Position numbers and translations under genes: made by a program. From contig NZ_CP151635.1 of the NCBI RefSeq assembly GCF_038397735.1, forward strand, positions 682,001 through 746,000: DNA of 64,000 nt, in the 5' to 3' direction. The stretch comes from Microbacterium sp. LWH13-1.2. Lineage in GTDB: Bacteria > Actinomycetota > Actinomycetes > Actinomycetales > Microbacteriaceae. Position 1 is the stretch's first letter. Every line of letters starts with the position of its first letter. Of the stretch, positions 47,141 through 55,568 are shown piece by piece. The notes beneath the pieces were generated by a model. The model ran no database searches. It was not told where the DNA came from and saw only the letters and a program-made list of their open reading frames with translations.

Positions 47141-48429
47141 GGCCGCATCGGATGCTGCGCAACGGCGTCGCGCTGGCGACCGTCGTGGCATCCGTTCTGC
47201 TCCTCGGGGCGGCGGCCACGCCGCCTCCCGTCCCCGACGACCCCGCAGATCCCGTGCGTGCGTCGGAGTACTGGCTCGACGGTGCCGGTATCCGTGACGC
47301 GTGGCAGACGACGAGGGGCGACGGGGTGACGATCGCGGTGATCGACACCGGCATCGGCAAGGTCCCCGGGGTCTTCGATGAAGCCGTCACGGGCGGCACC
47401 GATGTGTCCGGCACCGGATCTCCCGACGGGCGCACCCCTGTCGGTGCTGTCGACGGCAACCACGGCTCCTGGGTGGCGTCGCTCGCCGCCGGCCGGGGCG
47501 CGGCCGACGGCAAGGGCATGATCGGAGTCGCCCCGGAGGCGGACCTCCTCTCGATCTCCGTGGGCTTCGGAGCGGCGGCCGCGGTGCCGTTCACCGAGCA
47601 GGTGGCCAAGGCCATGCGCTGGGCCGTCGACCATGGTGCAGACATCATCAATCTCTCGTTCACGACCAACACCCTCGACTGGGACCGGAGCTGGGACGAA
47701 GCGTTCCTCTACGCGTTCGACCATGACGTCGTCGTCGTCGTCGCCGCGGGCAACCGGGGAAGCGGGACCAACATCATCGGTGCCCCCGCGACGATCCCCG
47801 GAGTCCTCACCGTCGGCGGCGTCGATCAGACGGGTACAGCGAGCATCGAGGCATCAACGCAGGGGATCACGATCGGCATCGCCGCCCCGAGTGAGGGTCT
47901 ACGGGGCGTATCGGCCGACGGGACTCTCGTGTCGTGGAGCGGGACCAGCGGTGCGGCCCCGATCGTCGCGGGCGTCGCGGCCCTCATCCGATCGGCGCAC
48001 CCCGACCTCGATGCCGCGAACGTGATCAATCGCATCATCAAGACGGCGATCCCGGTGCCGGGCGCGGCCAGGCTGCCCGACCCCCTCTACGGCTATGGCC
48101 TGATCGATGCCGGGGCCGCGGTCAGCGCTGACGTCGCGAACGTCGACGAGAACCCGATGGGCGATCTCGCCGAGTGGGTGCGGCTGTACCGAAGGGCCGA
48201 GACCGTTCCGGAGCCCGAGCCCACAGTCGCGCCTGTCGAGATCCCCCCGCTTCCCGCAGCCGACGCGCCGACGGATCCCGGTTCACCGCTGCTTCCCAGC
48301 GCTGATTCACTGCGCTACGGTACCCTGCCGCTCATCGCACTCACAGTCCCTGGTATCCTGGTAGCGCTTGGCGTCACCGCAGCTGCCCGGCGCATCCGAT
48401 CGGCGCGCGCTCGCACGCCACATCCCTGA
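47137..48429 (+). CDS. Membrane-anchored S8 subtilisin-like serine protease (mycosin-like)
   Basis: 430 aa. N-terminal signal peptide (residues about 1-28), catalytic domain, a Pro-rich linker (EPEPTVAPVEIPPLP) and a C-terminal membrane helix followed by basic residues. Catalytic triad: Asp70 (VIDTGIG), His109 (GNHGSWVASL) and Ser271 (SGTSGAAPIVAG); the oxyanion Asn lies in VVAAGNRGSG. The architecture resembles mycosins of type VII secretion, but no ESX genes are nearby. Substrate unknown. Translationally coupled to DUF501. Confidence 0.9.
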   Translation: MRPHRMLRNGVALATVVASVLLLGAAATPPPVPDDPADPVRASEYWLDGAGIRDAWQTTRGDGVTIAVIDTGIGKVPGVFDEAVTGGTDVSGTGSPDGRTPVGAVDGNHGSWVASLAAGRGAADGKGMIGVAPEADLLSISVGFGAAAAVPFTEQVAKAMRWAVDHGADIINLSFTTNTLDWDRSWDEAFLYAFDHDVVVVVAAGNRGSGTNIIGAPATIPGVLTVGGVDQTGTASIEASTQGITIGIAAPSEGLRGVSADGTLVSWSGTSGAAPIVAGVAALIRSAHPDLDAANVINRIIKTAIPVPGAARLPDPLYGYGLIDAGAAVSADVANVDENPMGDLAEWVRLYRRAETVPEPEPTVAPVEIPPLPAADAPTDPGSPLLPSADSLRYGTLPLIALTVPGILVALGVTAAARRIRSARARTPHP

Positions 48430-48450
48430 CTCCCGAGGAGTTGTTCCCCT

Positions 48451-49956
48451 GTGCCTCAGAACAGCACTGTGCCCAAGATTCTGATCGTCGGTGGAGGCTA
48501 CGCAGGCTTCTACACGGCGTGGAAGCTGGAGAAGCACCTTCGCAAGGGTGAAGCAGACGTCACCATGGTCGATCCGCTGCCGTACATGACGTACCAGCCG
48601 TTCCTCCCCGAGGTGGCCGCCGGCTCGATCGAAGCCCGCCACTCGGTGGTGGCCCACCGTCGTCACCTCAAGCGCACGAACGTGCTCACCGCCAAGGTGA
48701 CCGGCATCAACCACGCCGAGAAGGTCGCGACGATCACCCCGCCGGTGGGCGAGCCGTACGAGTTCGCCTACGACCAGATCGTCGTCACCGCCGGTGCGGT
48801 CTCGCGCACGTTCCCGATCCCGGGGATCGCCGACAACGCGATCGGCCTGAAGACGATCGAGGAGGCCGTCGCGATCCGCGACCGCCTGATGTCGAACTTC
48901 GACAAGGCAGCGTCGCTGCCCGCAGGTCCCGAGCGCGACCGCCTGCTGTCCGTCGTGGTCGTCGGTGGCGGCTTCGCCGGCATCGAGGTCTTCGCGGAAC
49001 TGCGTTCGCTGGCCTCGTCGCTCGTGGGCAAGTACCCGCAGCTGCGCTTCGAGGACACGCACTTCCACCTCATCGAGGCGATGGGTCGCATCATGCCCGA
49101 GGTCTCGCTGCCCACGAGCGAGTGGGTCCTCAAGGATCTCGCCAAGCGCGGTGCCAACGTGCACCTCGACACGCAGCTCACCAGTGCGGTCGACGGCAAC
49201 GTCGAGCTCTCGACGGGCGAGGTCATCCCGACCGACCTCATCGTCTGGACCGCCGGTGTCATGGCCAACCCGACCGTCGTCCGCGGTGGTGACCTCCCGA
49301 TCGAAGAGCGTGGCCGCATCCAGACCCGCGCCGACCTCCGGGTCGGCACCCCCGAGGCGTTCGTCGACGGCGCCTGGGCAGCCGGTGACGTCTCGGCCGT
49401 CCCCGACCTCTCGGGTGGTGGCGTCGGCGGCTTCTGCGTGCCGAACGCCCAGCACGCCGTGCGTCAGGCCAAGCTCCTCGCGAAGAACATCGTCGCCGTT
49501 CTGCGCGGTGAGGACCCCAAGGAGTACTTCCACAAGAACCTCGGCGCCGTCGCGGGCCTCGGTCTCTACAATGGCGTCTTCCAGTCCGGCAAGATCGCGC
49601 TCAAGGGCTTCGTCGCCTGGGTCGCTCACCGCGGCTACCACGGCCTCGCGATGCCCACGTGGGAGCGCAAGTTCCGTGTCGTCTGGGGCTGGTGGAACAA
49701 CCTGTGGCTCGGCCGCGACCTGGTGAACCTCGAGACGGTGCAGAACCCGCGCTACGTCTTCGAGGAGTTCGCCGCACGCCCGCGTCCTGCTGCCCCCGCG
49801 ACCACGGCCCCGGCCGCTCAGGCTGCCGTGTCCGACAAGGCAGCAGACGAGACGCCTGCCGGCCAGAAGACCGCCGCCAAGAAGCCCGCAGCGAAGAAGC
49901 CTGCCTCGAAGAAGCCCGCCGCCGAGAAGGCGGCCGAGACGGCTGCAGCCAAGTAG
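48451..49956 (+). CDS. ndh: Type II NADH dehydrogenase (NDH-2) with Lys/Ala/Pro tail
   Basis: Single-subunit, non-proton-pumping NADH:menaquinone oxidoreductase on the inner face of the membrane. 501 aa from a GTG. FAD site ILIVGGGYAGFYTAWKL, NAD site VVVVGGGFAGIEVFAEL near residue 170, and the second FAD motif FVDGAWAAGDVSAVPD. The last 50 residues are an Ala/Lys/Pro repeat (KKPAAKKPASKKPAAEKAAE) not typical of the family, resembling histone-H1-like tails. A strong terminator follows. Confidence 0.92.
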   Translation: MPQNSTVPKILIVGGGYAGFYTAWKLEKHLRKGEADVTMVDPLPYMTYQPFLPEVAAGSIEARHSVVAHRRHLKRTNVLTAKVTGINHAEKVATITPPVGEPYEFAYDQIVVTAGAVSRTFPIPGIADNAIGLKTIEEAVAIRDRLMSNFDKAASLPAGPERDRLLSVVVVGGGFAGIEVFAELRSLASSLVGKYPQLRFEDTHFHLIEAMGRIMPEVSLPTSEWVLKDLAKRGANVHLDTQLTSAVDGNVELSTGEVIPTDLIVWTAGVMANPTVVRGGDLPIEERGRIQTRADLRVGTPEAFVDGAWAAGDVSAVPDLSGGGVGGFCVPNAQHAVRQAKLLAKNIVAVLRGEDPKEYFHKNLGAVAGLGLYNGVFQSGKIALKGFVAWVAHRGYHGLAMPTWERKFRVVWGWWNNLWLGRDLVNLETVQNPRYVFEEFAARPRPAAPATTAPAAQAAVSDKAADETPAGQKTAAKKPAAKKPASKKPAAEKAAETAAAK

Positions 49957-49966
49957 CCTCGCTCCA

Positions 49967-50001
49967 CGAACGCCCCGATTCCTGCGGAGTCGGGGCGTTC
50001 G
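49967..50001 (+). terminator. Terminator after ndh
   Basis: Perfect 12-bp stem CGAACGCCCCGA / TCGGGGCGTTCG with an 11-nt loop, 11 bp after the ndh stop, followed by TCGTC. The remaining 50002-50245 before the next gene shows no further gene; it should contain that gene's promoter. Confidence 0.87.
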
Positions 50002-50245
50002 TCGTCTCCGGTTCCTGATGGATCCTCGCACCGGGCTCATAGGAGCGACCGATAGCGTCGGTCGAGCAAGGGGAGTACTCCCGTCTGCGGTGGTGTCGTC
50101 ATTACGGACATGATGTCGTGTCCCGGCCCACCGGCCCGTGAGGGTGGAGGAGACCTGGCGTCCGTATCCGCGGACGACCATGGATCCTCGTCGCCCCGCT
50201 GTCGAATCCCGTGGTCGTCCACATGCCACGAAGGAAATCGACACC

Positions 50246-51070
50246 ATGGGAAAACTGACCAAGCTCATCGGCATGGCCGCTCGCGCGCTCGATCTCGACG
50301 ACGGCGGACGCGAAGGGCGCAGCGAACGGCGGTCGGCGCAGCCGCAGGCAGCTTCGCGGCAGCCGACCGTATCTCCCGTCCCCCCGCACCGGTCCGACCG
50401 CGACTCGTACTCGCCGCCTCCCGCGCGCCAGACAGTGCAGGGCGCGTATACGCCCTCGTCGGCACGGACAGAACGCAGTGCCACGGTCTCGGACGCCGAT
50501 CGCGCCGCCATCGCCCGATACGACTATCTTCTCGAGACAGCCGACCCCCGCAGCGTCGAACAGATCCACCGTGAGGCGTTCGCACGTCTCACGCCCGCGC
50601 AGCGTGCACAGGTGCAGGAGCGCATGAACGTGGAGCTCTCGCCAGGAGAACGCCCCGCGTCGTCGTCGGCTGAGGATCTGGCCCGAGCGGCAGGGCGCAC
50701 AGAGGCCGCGCGACCGGGGCTGATGCGCGGACTGCTCTCACGCGTCCGTGGCGGCGGTGCCGCGGGAATGGTGGGCGGCGCAGCCGTGGGTGTGCTCGGT
50801 GTCGTCGCCGTCGGTGCTGTGGGGAGCGCGGTCGCCGGCCCTCTCCTAGAACAGGCGAGCGGACTCGTCGACTTCGACGCCATCGCCCAGGGCCTCGACA
50901 TCGAGGCGATCGCGAGCGGCTTCGGTGGCGAAGAGCTCGCGGGTGCGGCGGAGGGACTTCTCGGTTCGGCGGGGGAGACCGTGTCGGGCCTGGGAGACAC
51001 GGCTGGCGAGTGGGGCCAGCGTCTCGGTGACCTCGGTATCCCCGGCATCGGCGACCTGTTCGGCCGATGA
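50246..51070 (+). CDS. Conserved protein of unknown function with central glycine-rich hydrophobic segment
   Basis: 274 aa. Starts MGKLTKLIGMAARALDLDD after GAAGGAA. N-terminal third is basic and low complexity. The middle contains a conserved-looking helical block DRAAIARYDYLLETADPRSV and FARLTPAQRAQVQERMN. Then a Gly/Ala/Val membrane-like stretch (GGAAVGVLGVVAVGAVGSAV) and an acidic Gly-rich tail with repeated FGGEELAGAAEGLLG-like helices. Similar actinobacterial proteins are sometimes mislabelled cation-transporting ATPase; no ATPase motif is present. Overlaps dedA by 4 nt. Confidence 0.7.
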   Translation: MGKLTKLIGMAARALDLDDGGREGRSERRSAQPQAASRQPTVSPVPPHRSDRDSYSPPPARQTVQGAYTPSSARTERSATVSDADRAAIARYDYLLETADPRSVEQIHREAFARLTPAQRAQVQERMNVELSPGERPASSSAEDLARAAGRTEAARPGLMRGLLSRVRGGGAAGMVGGAAVGVLGVVAVGAVGSAVAGPLLEQASGLVDFDAIAQGLDIEAIASGFGGEELAGAAEGLLGSAGETVSGLGDTAGEWGQRLGDLGIPGIGDLFGR

Positions 51071-51771
51071 ACGTGGCGAGTTCCGTCATCGCCGCCACGC
51101 AGGCGGATCATGGCTTCTCCGGCCTCACCGGCTTCGCAGCTGATGTCCTCACCGCACTCGGCGACGTCGGAGTCGGCGTGCTGGTGTTCGTCGAAGTGCT
51201 GATCCCGCCCATCCCGAGCGAGGTGATCCTTCCTTTCGCCGGATATCTGAGTCAGAGCGGAGACCTCGACCTCGGCTGGCTCATCGTCTGGAGCACCCTC
51301 GCGTCGTGGATCGGCGCGCTGCTGCTGTACTGGCTCGGCGCGGCAGTGGGGGTGGAGCGAGCCGTGCGATTCCTCGCGGCGACCAAGCTCGTGAGTCGTT
51401 CGGACCTCGACCGCGGAGCACGGTGGTTTCTGCGCAGCGGAGGGTGGACTGTGCTCGTCGGACGGCTGGTGCCGGGCGTCCGGAGCCTGATCTCGATCCC
51501 GGCCGGGGCGACCAGGATGAACCTCGCCCGCTTCAGTCTGTACACGATCGCAGGGAGCGGCTTGTGGAATTCGTTCCTGATCGGCGTGGGTGCCGCCCTC
51601 GGCACTCAGCACGAGCAGCTCGAGGGTGTTCTGGGGTACATCGACTACGTCGTCTATGCGGCGATCGCGATCGCCGTCGGCATCCTCGTCGTCCGTCGAG
51701 TCCGCGAGGCGCGTGGATCGGGCTCGATGGGAGCGTCTCGAGGTGCCGACCGGCGCGAAGCGCTCGAGTGA
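51067..51771 (+). CDS. DedA family membrane protein
   Basis: 234-aa member of the DedA/SNARE-associated family, proposed undecaprenyl-phosphate or lipid flippases. Signatures: VFVEVLIPPIPSEVILPFAGYL, LGAAVGVERAVRF, and LVGRLVPGVRSLISIPAGAT with the conserved G-x-R-x-x-P. Four or five helices. The C-terminus is basic and Ser-rich. ATG overlaps the previous stop. Confidence 0.92.
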   Translation: MNVASSVIAATQADHGFSGLTGFAADVLTALGDVGVGVLVFVEVLIPPIPSEVILPFAGYLSQSGDLDLGWLIVWSTLASWIGALLLYWLGAAVGVERAVRFLAATKLVSRSDLDRGARWFLRSGGWTVLVGRLVPGVRSLISIPAGATRMNLARFSLYTIAGSGLWNSFLIGVGAALGTQHEQLEGVLGYIDYVVYAAIAIAVGILVVRRVREARGSGSMGASRGADRREALE

Positions 51772-51783
51772 TGGAGCGCCGCG

Positions 51784-51856
51784 TGCCCCCGCTGGGACTC
51801 GAACCCAGACTGAAGCGATTTTAAGTCGCCTGCCTCTGCCATTGGGCTACGGGGGC
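51784..51856 (-). tRNA. tRNA with anticodon TAA (nominal Leu) but class I short variable loop
   Basis: A 73-nt cloverleaf: acceptor GCCCCCG/CGGGGGC with discriminator A; D arm GCC...GGC; anticodon stem GGCGA/TCGCT; loop CTTAAAA giving anticodon TAA; variable loop of five bases TCAGT; T arm CTGGG-TTCGAGT-CCCAG. CCA is not encoded. Bacterial tRNA-Leu normally has a long variable arm, which is missing. Identity is therefore uncertain: it would read UUA codons but may be charged by a synthetase other than LeuRS, or be a degenerate gene. Folding looks sound. Confidence 0.85.
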
Positions 51857-51893
51857 GGTCGGCCATGACTCTGGATCAGAGTACATGGGGGTC

Positions 51894-51926
51894 AGAGGTG
51901 GGCGCCGTCAGGGGGCGCCCACCTCT
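51894..51926. terminator. Strong hairpin, possible bidirectional terminator
   Basis: Perfect 13-bp stem AGAGGTGGGCGCC / GGCGCCCACCTCT with a 7-nt loop. It lies downstream of dedA in the plus direction and upstream of the tRNA in the minus direction. No T tract follows. Confidence 0.65.
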
Positions 51927-52094
51927 CCAGCACGCGAACTGACCACCGGCGACCACGGGGAGGCGGGTCGACGGCCGCGGTGCTGCGGACCGCTCCGGAA
52001 CGGTCCATCAAGCAAGACCCCTCCGGAGCCGGAACGTGACGCTGTCTTCCGAAATCTCCGAGGAGGGACTCGACGCCCAGGTGAGGGAAGCGCA

Positions 52095-52126
52095 AGAGAG
52101 ACGGGCGTCTCAGCGCCCGTCTCTCT
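52095..52126. terminator. Strong hairpin in the gene-free region
   Basis: Perfect 13-bp stem AGAGAGACGGGCG / CGCCCGTCTCTCT with a 6-nt loop, followed by a second 7-bp hairpin GATGCTG/CAGCATC (52130-52149). No annotated gene ends directly before it on the plus strand, which hints at an unannotated upstream transcript. Confidence 0.6.
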
Positions 52127-52343
52127 CCTGATGCTGCTGAGACAGCATCGCCACCCCCCGGCAACCGACCGAACCCCGGCCGGTGAGCCCGTCTGAACGA
52201 CGGCCCCGGAGATCAAGACGATGATCGTCGACGTTCATGACGCCACTTCGGGCCAAAGTATCGGGATTCCGACGCGCGCTGAGCGACGCGACTCGATTCC
52301 GGAAAGAATGAATCCGAGTTCGTCCACGCCGTAGGGTGGGGGA

Positions 52344-53591
52344 GTGCTCGACCTCACCGCCGATCTGAGCCCTGAAAAGGGACCCTCCGCCGTCTCCCCG
52401 GAGTGGCAGGACCCGTCTCGATTCTGGCCGCGCCTCTCGGCGGCCACCGGCCATCTGCCGGCTCCCGTGGCGGTGATCGATCGCGAGGCTCTGCGCCACA
52501 ACGCGATGGACCTCCTCGTCCGCGCGGGAGGGCTCCCGATCCGAGTCGCCTCGAAGTCCGTGCGTGTGCGCTCGGTGCTCGACGCCGTGCTGCAGCTGCC
52601 CGGCTACCGGGGGATCCTGGCGTTCACCCTCGCCGAGGCTCTGTGGCTCGCGGAGACCCATGACGACATCGTGCTCGGCTATCCGACGGTCGACCGCAGC
52701 GGTCTCGCCCAGCTGTTCGCGTCCGAGGAAGCCTCCCGTCGCATCACGCTGATGGTCGACGATCCCGCGCATCTCGACGTCATCGACAGTGTCGCGCCCG
52801 CGGGAAGCCGGCCCGACATCCGGGTGGCCATCGATGCCGACGCATCACTGCGTTCAGCCGCGCTCGGTCACATCGGGGTGCGCAGGTCGGCACTGTTCAC
52901 CGCCGGCGAGGTCGCCGCGTTCGCTCGCACGATCGTCCGTCGCCCCGGCTTCACGCTGGTCGGGCTGCAGATGTACGAGGCGCAGATCGCCGGCCAAGGC
53001 GACAACGCCGGAGCGGATGCGCCGGTCATCCGTCTCGTCCAGGCTCGATCGCGCGCCGAACTGCGCGATCGGCGAGCGGCCATCGTCGACGCTCTGACGG
53101 ACATCGCACATCTCGAGTTCCTCAATGGCGGGGGCACCGGTTCGCTCGAGTTCACCGGCAGTGACGAGTCACTGACGGAGGCGAGTGCGGGCAGCGGGCT
53201 GCTGGGCGGCCACCTCTTCGACGGCTACCGCTCGTTCCGCCCCGCTCCGGCATCCGCCTTCGCATTCGACGTGGTGCGTCGACCGACCGCCGACATCGCG
53301 ACGGTGCTCGGCGGCGGCTGGATCGCCTCTGGACCCGCACTGGCGTCCCGCCAACCTCTTCCGGTGTGGCCGTCGGGGTTGCGCACGCTCCCTCGTGAAG
53401 CTGCGGGGGAGGTGCAGACGCCGTTGCAGGGTCGCGCGGCGGGTCGCCTCGGCGTCGGAGACCGCGTCTGGTTCCGCCATGCGAAGAGCGGCGAACCCGC
53501 CGAGCGCACCCTGAGCTATCAGCTCGTCTCCGGCGACGAGATCGTCGACGAGCTGCCGACGTACCGCGGCGAGGGAAAGGCGTTCCTGTGA
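52344..53591 (+). CDS. PLP-dependent alanine-racemase-fold protein (amino acid deaminase/aldolase-like)
   Basis: 415 aa from a GTG. The PLP-binding TIM-barrel N-terminal domain starts at VAVIDREALRHNA, with the Schiff-base Lys in IRVASKSVRVRSVL near residue 72. A D-serine dehydratase/D-threonine aldolase-type C-terminal beta domain follows, with zinc-type residues less clear (WFRHAKSGEPAERTL). Likely acts on a D- or hydroxy-amino acid. Its stop overlaps the next gene by 4 nt, so it is co-expressed with a lactone-oxidase-like flavoenzyme; the metabolic link is unknown. Confidence 0.85.
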   Translation: MLDLTADLSPEKGPSAVSPEWQDPSRFWPRLSAATGHLPAPVAVIDREALRHNAMDLLVRAGGLPIRVASKSVRVRSVLDAVLQLPGYRGILAFTLAEALWLAETHDDIVLGYPTVDRSGLAQLFASEEASRRITLMVDDPAHLDVIDSVAPAGSRPDIRVAIDADASLRSAALGHIGVRRSALFTAGEVAAFARTIVRRPGFTLVGLQMYEAQIAGQGDNAGADAPVIRLVQARSRAELRDRRAAIVDALTDIAHLEFLNGGGTGSLEFTGSDESLTEASAGSGLLGGHLFDGYRSFRPAPASAFAFDVVRRPTADIATVLGGGWIASGPALASRQPLPVWPSGLRTLPREAAGEVQTPLQGRAAGRLGVGDRVWFRHAKSGEPAERTLSYQLVSGDEIVDELPTYRGEGKAFL

Positions 53592-54901
53592 CGAGGATCG
53601 GTGGCACCTGGCAGAACTGGGGGCGATCGGCGCAGGTGAAGCCGCTTCGGGTGGAGCGACCTCGGACGCCGGAAGGGGTGCAACGCGCCGTCAAGGCGGC
53701 CGTGGCACAAGGGCTCACCATCAAGGCGGTCGGCGCCGGCCACAGCTTCACCGGAATCGCCGTGGCACCCGGGGTGCTGCTCGAGCTCGATGACCTCCAG
53801 GGTCTGGTGTCGGCCGATGCCGCCACCGGGCGGGTCACGCTGCTCGCGGGCACGCGGCTGCACCGCATCCCCGGCCTGCTCGCGCCGTTCGGGCTGGCGA
53901 TGGAGAATCTCGGCGATATCGATCGGCAGTCCATCTCCGGCGCGATCTCAACGGGGACGCACGGCACCGGCGCGAGGTTCGGCGGACTCGCGACGCAGGT
54001 GGCGGGCGTCACGCTGGTGACGGCGGCGGGCGAGTTCCTGCGCATCGACGCGGAGCAGAACGCCGAGATGCTGCCTGCCGTCGCGCTGGGTCTCGGTGCG
54101 CTCGGCATCATCGTCGACGTCACGCTCCAATGCGTGCCGGTGTTCGTGATGAAGGCGATCGATGAGCCCGCGCCGCTCGATGACGTCCTCGCGACCCTGA
54201 CGCACCGTCTCGCAGCCTCGGATCACTACGAGTTCTATTGGTTTCCGCACACCGACGTCGCGCTGACCAAACGTCAGACCCGCGTGCCGGAGTCGACTCG
54301 ACGCCAGCCTCTCCCGGTGGTGGGCAGGTGGATCGATGAGACGCTGCTGTCGAACGGTGTGTACCGAGCCGTCTGCGCGGCAGGGCAGGTCGTGCCCGCG
54401 GTCACTCCGCCTTTCAGTCGACTCGCGGTGAAGCTGACGGGCGACCGCCAATACACCGATCTGTCGCATCGAGTGCTCACGCAGAGCCGCACAGTGCGGT
54501 TCCGCGAGATGGAATACGCGCTGCCGGCCGAGAACGTGGTCTCCGCCTTCCGCGCCGTGCGGGCGCTCATCGAGAAGCGCGGGTGGCGGATCGAATTCCC
54601 GATCGAGGTGCGGTTCGCGGCGGAGGACGACCGGTGGCTCTCGACCGCATACGGGAGAGCGACCGGATACATCGCCGTGCACCGATACTGGCGAGCCGAC
54701 CCGACGACGTACTTCGAGGCTGTCGAGCAGATCATGATCGAGCACGGCGGGCGCCCGCATTGGGGCAAGCTGCACACTCTGGGCTCCGAGCAGCTGCGCG
54801 AACGCTATCCGCGATTCGGCGACTTCACGGCGCTTCGGGATCAGCTCGATCCTGATCGTCGATTCACGAACCGGTATCTGGATCGCGTCCTCGGTGGATG
54901 A
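53588..54901 (+). CDS. FAD-linked sugar-lactone/alditol oxidase (D-arabinono-1,4-lactone oxidase family)
   Basis: 437-aa flavoprotein. The FAD (PCMH) domain shows IKAVGAGHSFTGIAVAPGV, with the His that is covalently flavinylated in many relatives, and GAISTGTHGTGARFGGLATQ. The C-terminal ALO domain ends with RPHWGKLHTL, the HWGK motif of gulonolactone/arabinonolactone/alditol oxidases. Cytosolic, no signal peptide. Electron acceptor probably oxygen. GTG start within the preceding stop. Substrate unknown. Confidence 0.9.
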   Translation: MTRIGGTWQNWGRSAQVKPLRVERPRTPEGVQRAVKAAVAQGLTIKAVGAGHSFTGIAVAPGVLLELDDLQGLVSADAATGRVTLLAGTRLHRIPGLLAPFGLAMENLGDIDRQSISGAISTGTHGTGARFGGLATQVAGVTLVTAAGEFLRIDAEQNAEMLPAVALGLGALGIIVDVTLQCVPVFVMKAIDEPAPLDDVLATLTHRLAASDHYEFYWFPHTDVALTKRQTRVPESTRRQPLPVVGRWIDETLLSNGVYRAVCAAGQVVPAVTPPFSRLAVKLTGDRQYTDLSHRVLTQSRTVRFREMEYALPAENVVSAFRAVRALIEKRGWRIEFPIEVRFAAEDDRWLSTAYGRATGYIAVHRYWRADPTTYFEAVEQIMIEHGGRPHWGKLHTLGSEQLRERYPRFGDFTALRDQLDPDRRFTNRYLDRVLGG

Positions 54902-54992
54902 TCGGGAAATCCGGCGGCCGTGCGGCCGCACCCAGTCGACGCGCAGACTGCGCCGATAGGATGAGACAAACACGAGGAAGGGTGGGCCTCTG

Positions 54993-55559
54993 ATGGAATG
55001 GCTCGTGCCGGTACTGATCGTCGTCGGTGTGATTCTGCTCATCGGAATCTACCTGTGGGCGACCTACAACTCGCTGGTGCAGCTGAACGTGCGCGTCGAC
55101 GAGGCATGGAGTGGCATCACCGTGCAGCTGAAGCGCAGGGCTGACCTGATACCCAACCTCATCGAGACGGTGAAGGGCTACGCCTCGCACGAGAAGGCGG
55201 TATTCGAGAACGTCACCCGTGCGCGCGCCGAGACGCTGTCCGCCGGAAGCCCCGGAGAAGCGGGAATCGCAGAAGGACACCTGCAACAGGCCCTTCGCAG
55301 CCTCTTCGCGGTCGCCGAAGCGTATCCGCAGCTGCAGGCGAGCCAGAACTTCCTGCAGGTTCAGCAGGCGCTCGTCGACACCGAAGACAAGATCCAGGCG
55401 GCCCGCCGGTTCTACAACGGCGGCGTCCGAGAGCTGAACACGAAGATCAAGGTGTTCCCCAACAACCTGTTCGCCAAGGGGCTCGGATTCACCGAGCGCG
55501 AGTTCTTCGAGGTCGCGGACAGCGGGGCGATCTCCGAACCGCCACGCGTGCAGTTCTGA
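54993..55559 (+). CDS. LemA family protein
   Basis: 188 aa. One N-terminal membrane helix (VPVLIVVGVILLIGIYLWAT), then the LemA helical domain: YNSLVQLNVRVDEAWSGITV, QLKRRADLIPNLIETVKGY, and YPQLQASQNFLQVQQALVDT. The C-terminus contains FPNNLFAKGLGFTEREFFEV. Cell-envelope protein of unclear role, topology with the domain outside. Terminator follows directly. Confidence 0.93.
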   Translation: MEWLVPVLIVVGVILLIGIYLWATYNSLVQLNVRVDEAWSGITVQLKRRADLIPNLIETVKGYASHEKAVFENVTRARAETLSAGSPGEAGIAEGHLQQALRSLFAVAEAYPQLQASQNFLQVQQALVDTEDKIQAARRFYNGGVRELNTKIKVFPNNLFAKGLGFTEREFFEVADSGAISEPPRVQF

Positions 55560-55568
55560 CGTCCGAAG

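Larger units (their letters stand above)
51857..52343. other. Gene-free 487-bp region with strong hairpins
   Basis: I see no convincing protein gene here; the short open frames lack ribosome sites and family features. The stretch holds at least four inverted repeats: ACTCTG/CAGAGT at 51868-51882, a 13-bp stem at 51894-51926, a 13-bp stem at 52095-52126 and a 7-bp stem at 52130-52149. A GACCGCTCCGGAACGGTC segment near 51989 can also fold. It could encode a structured small RNA, or be stacked terminators plus the promoter of the downstream PLP-enzyme gene. Confidence 0.5.

Noticed and set aside
47137..48429. Evidence of an ESX/type VII locus
   Set aside because: No EccB/C/D/E, WXG100 or PE/PPE-like genes are present in the window; only the protease resembles the system.
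50246..51070. Cation-transporting ATPase
   Set aside because: There is no P-type DKTGT motif, Walker motif or set of transport helices; the label sometimes given to similar proteins is unsupported.
51885..52216. Short open frames on both strands in the gene-free region
   Set aside because: No ribosome sites, low-complexity Arg/Pro/Gly products and stems that explain the sequence as RNA or terminators.
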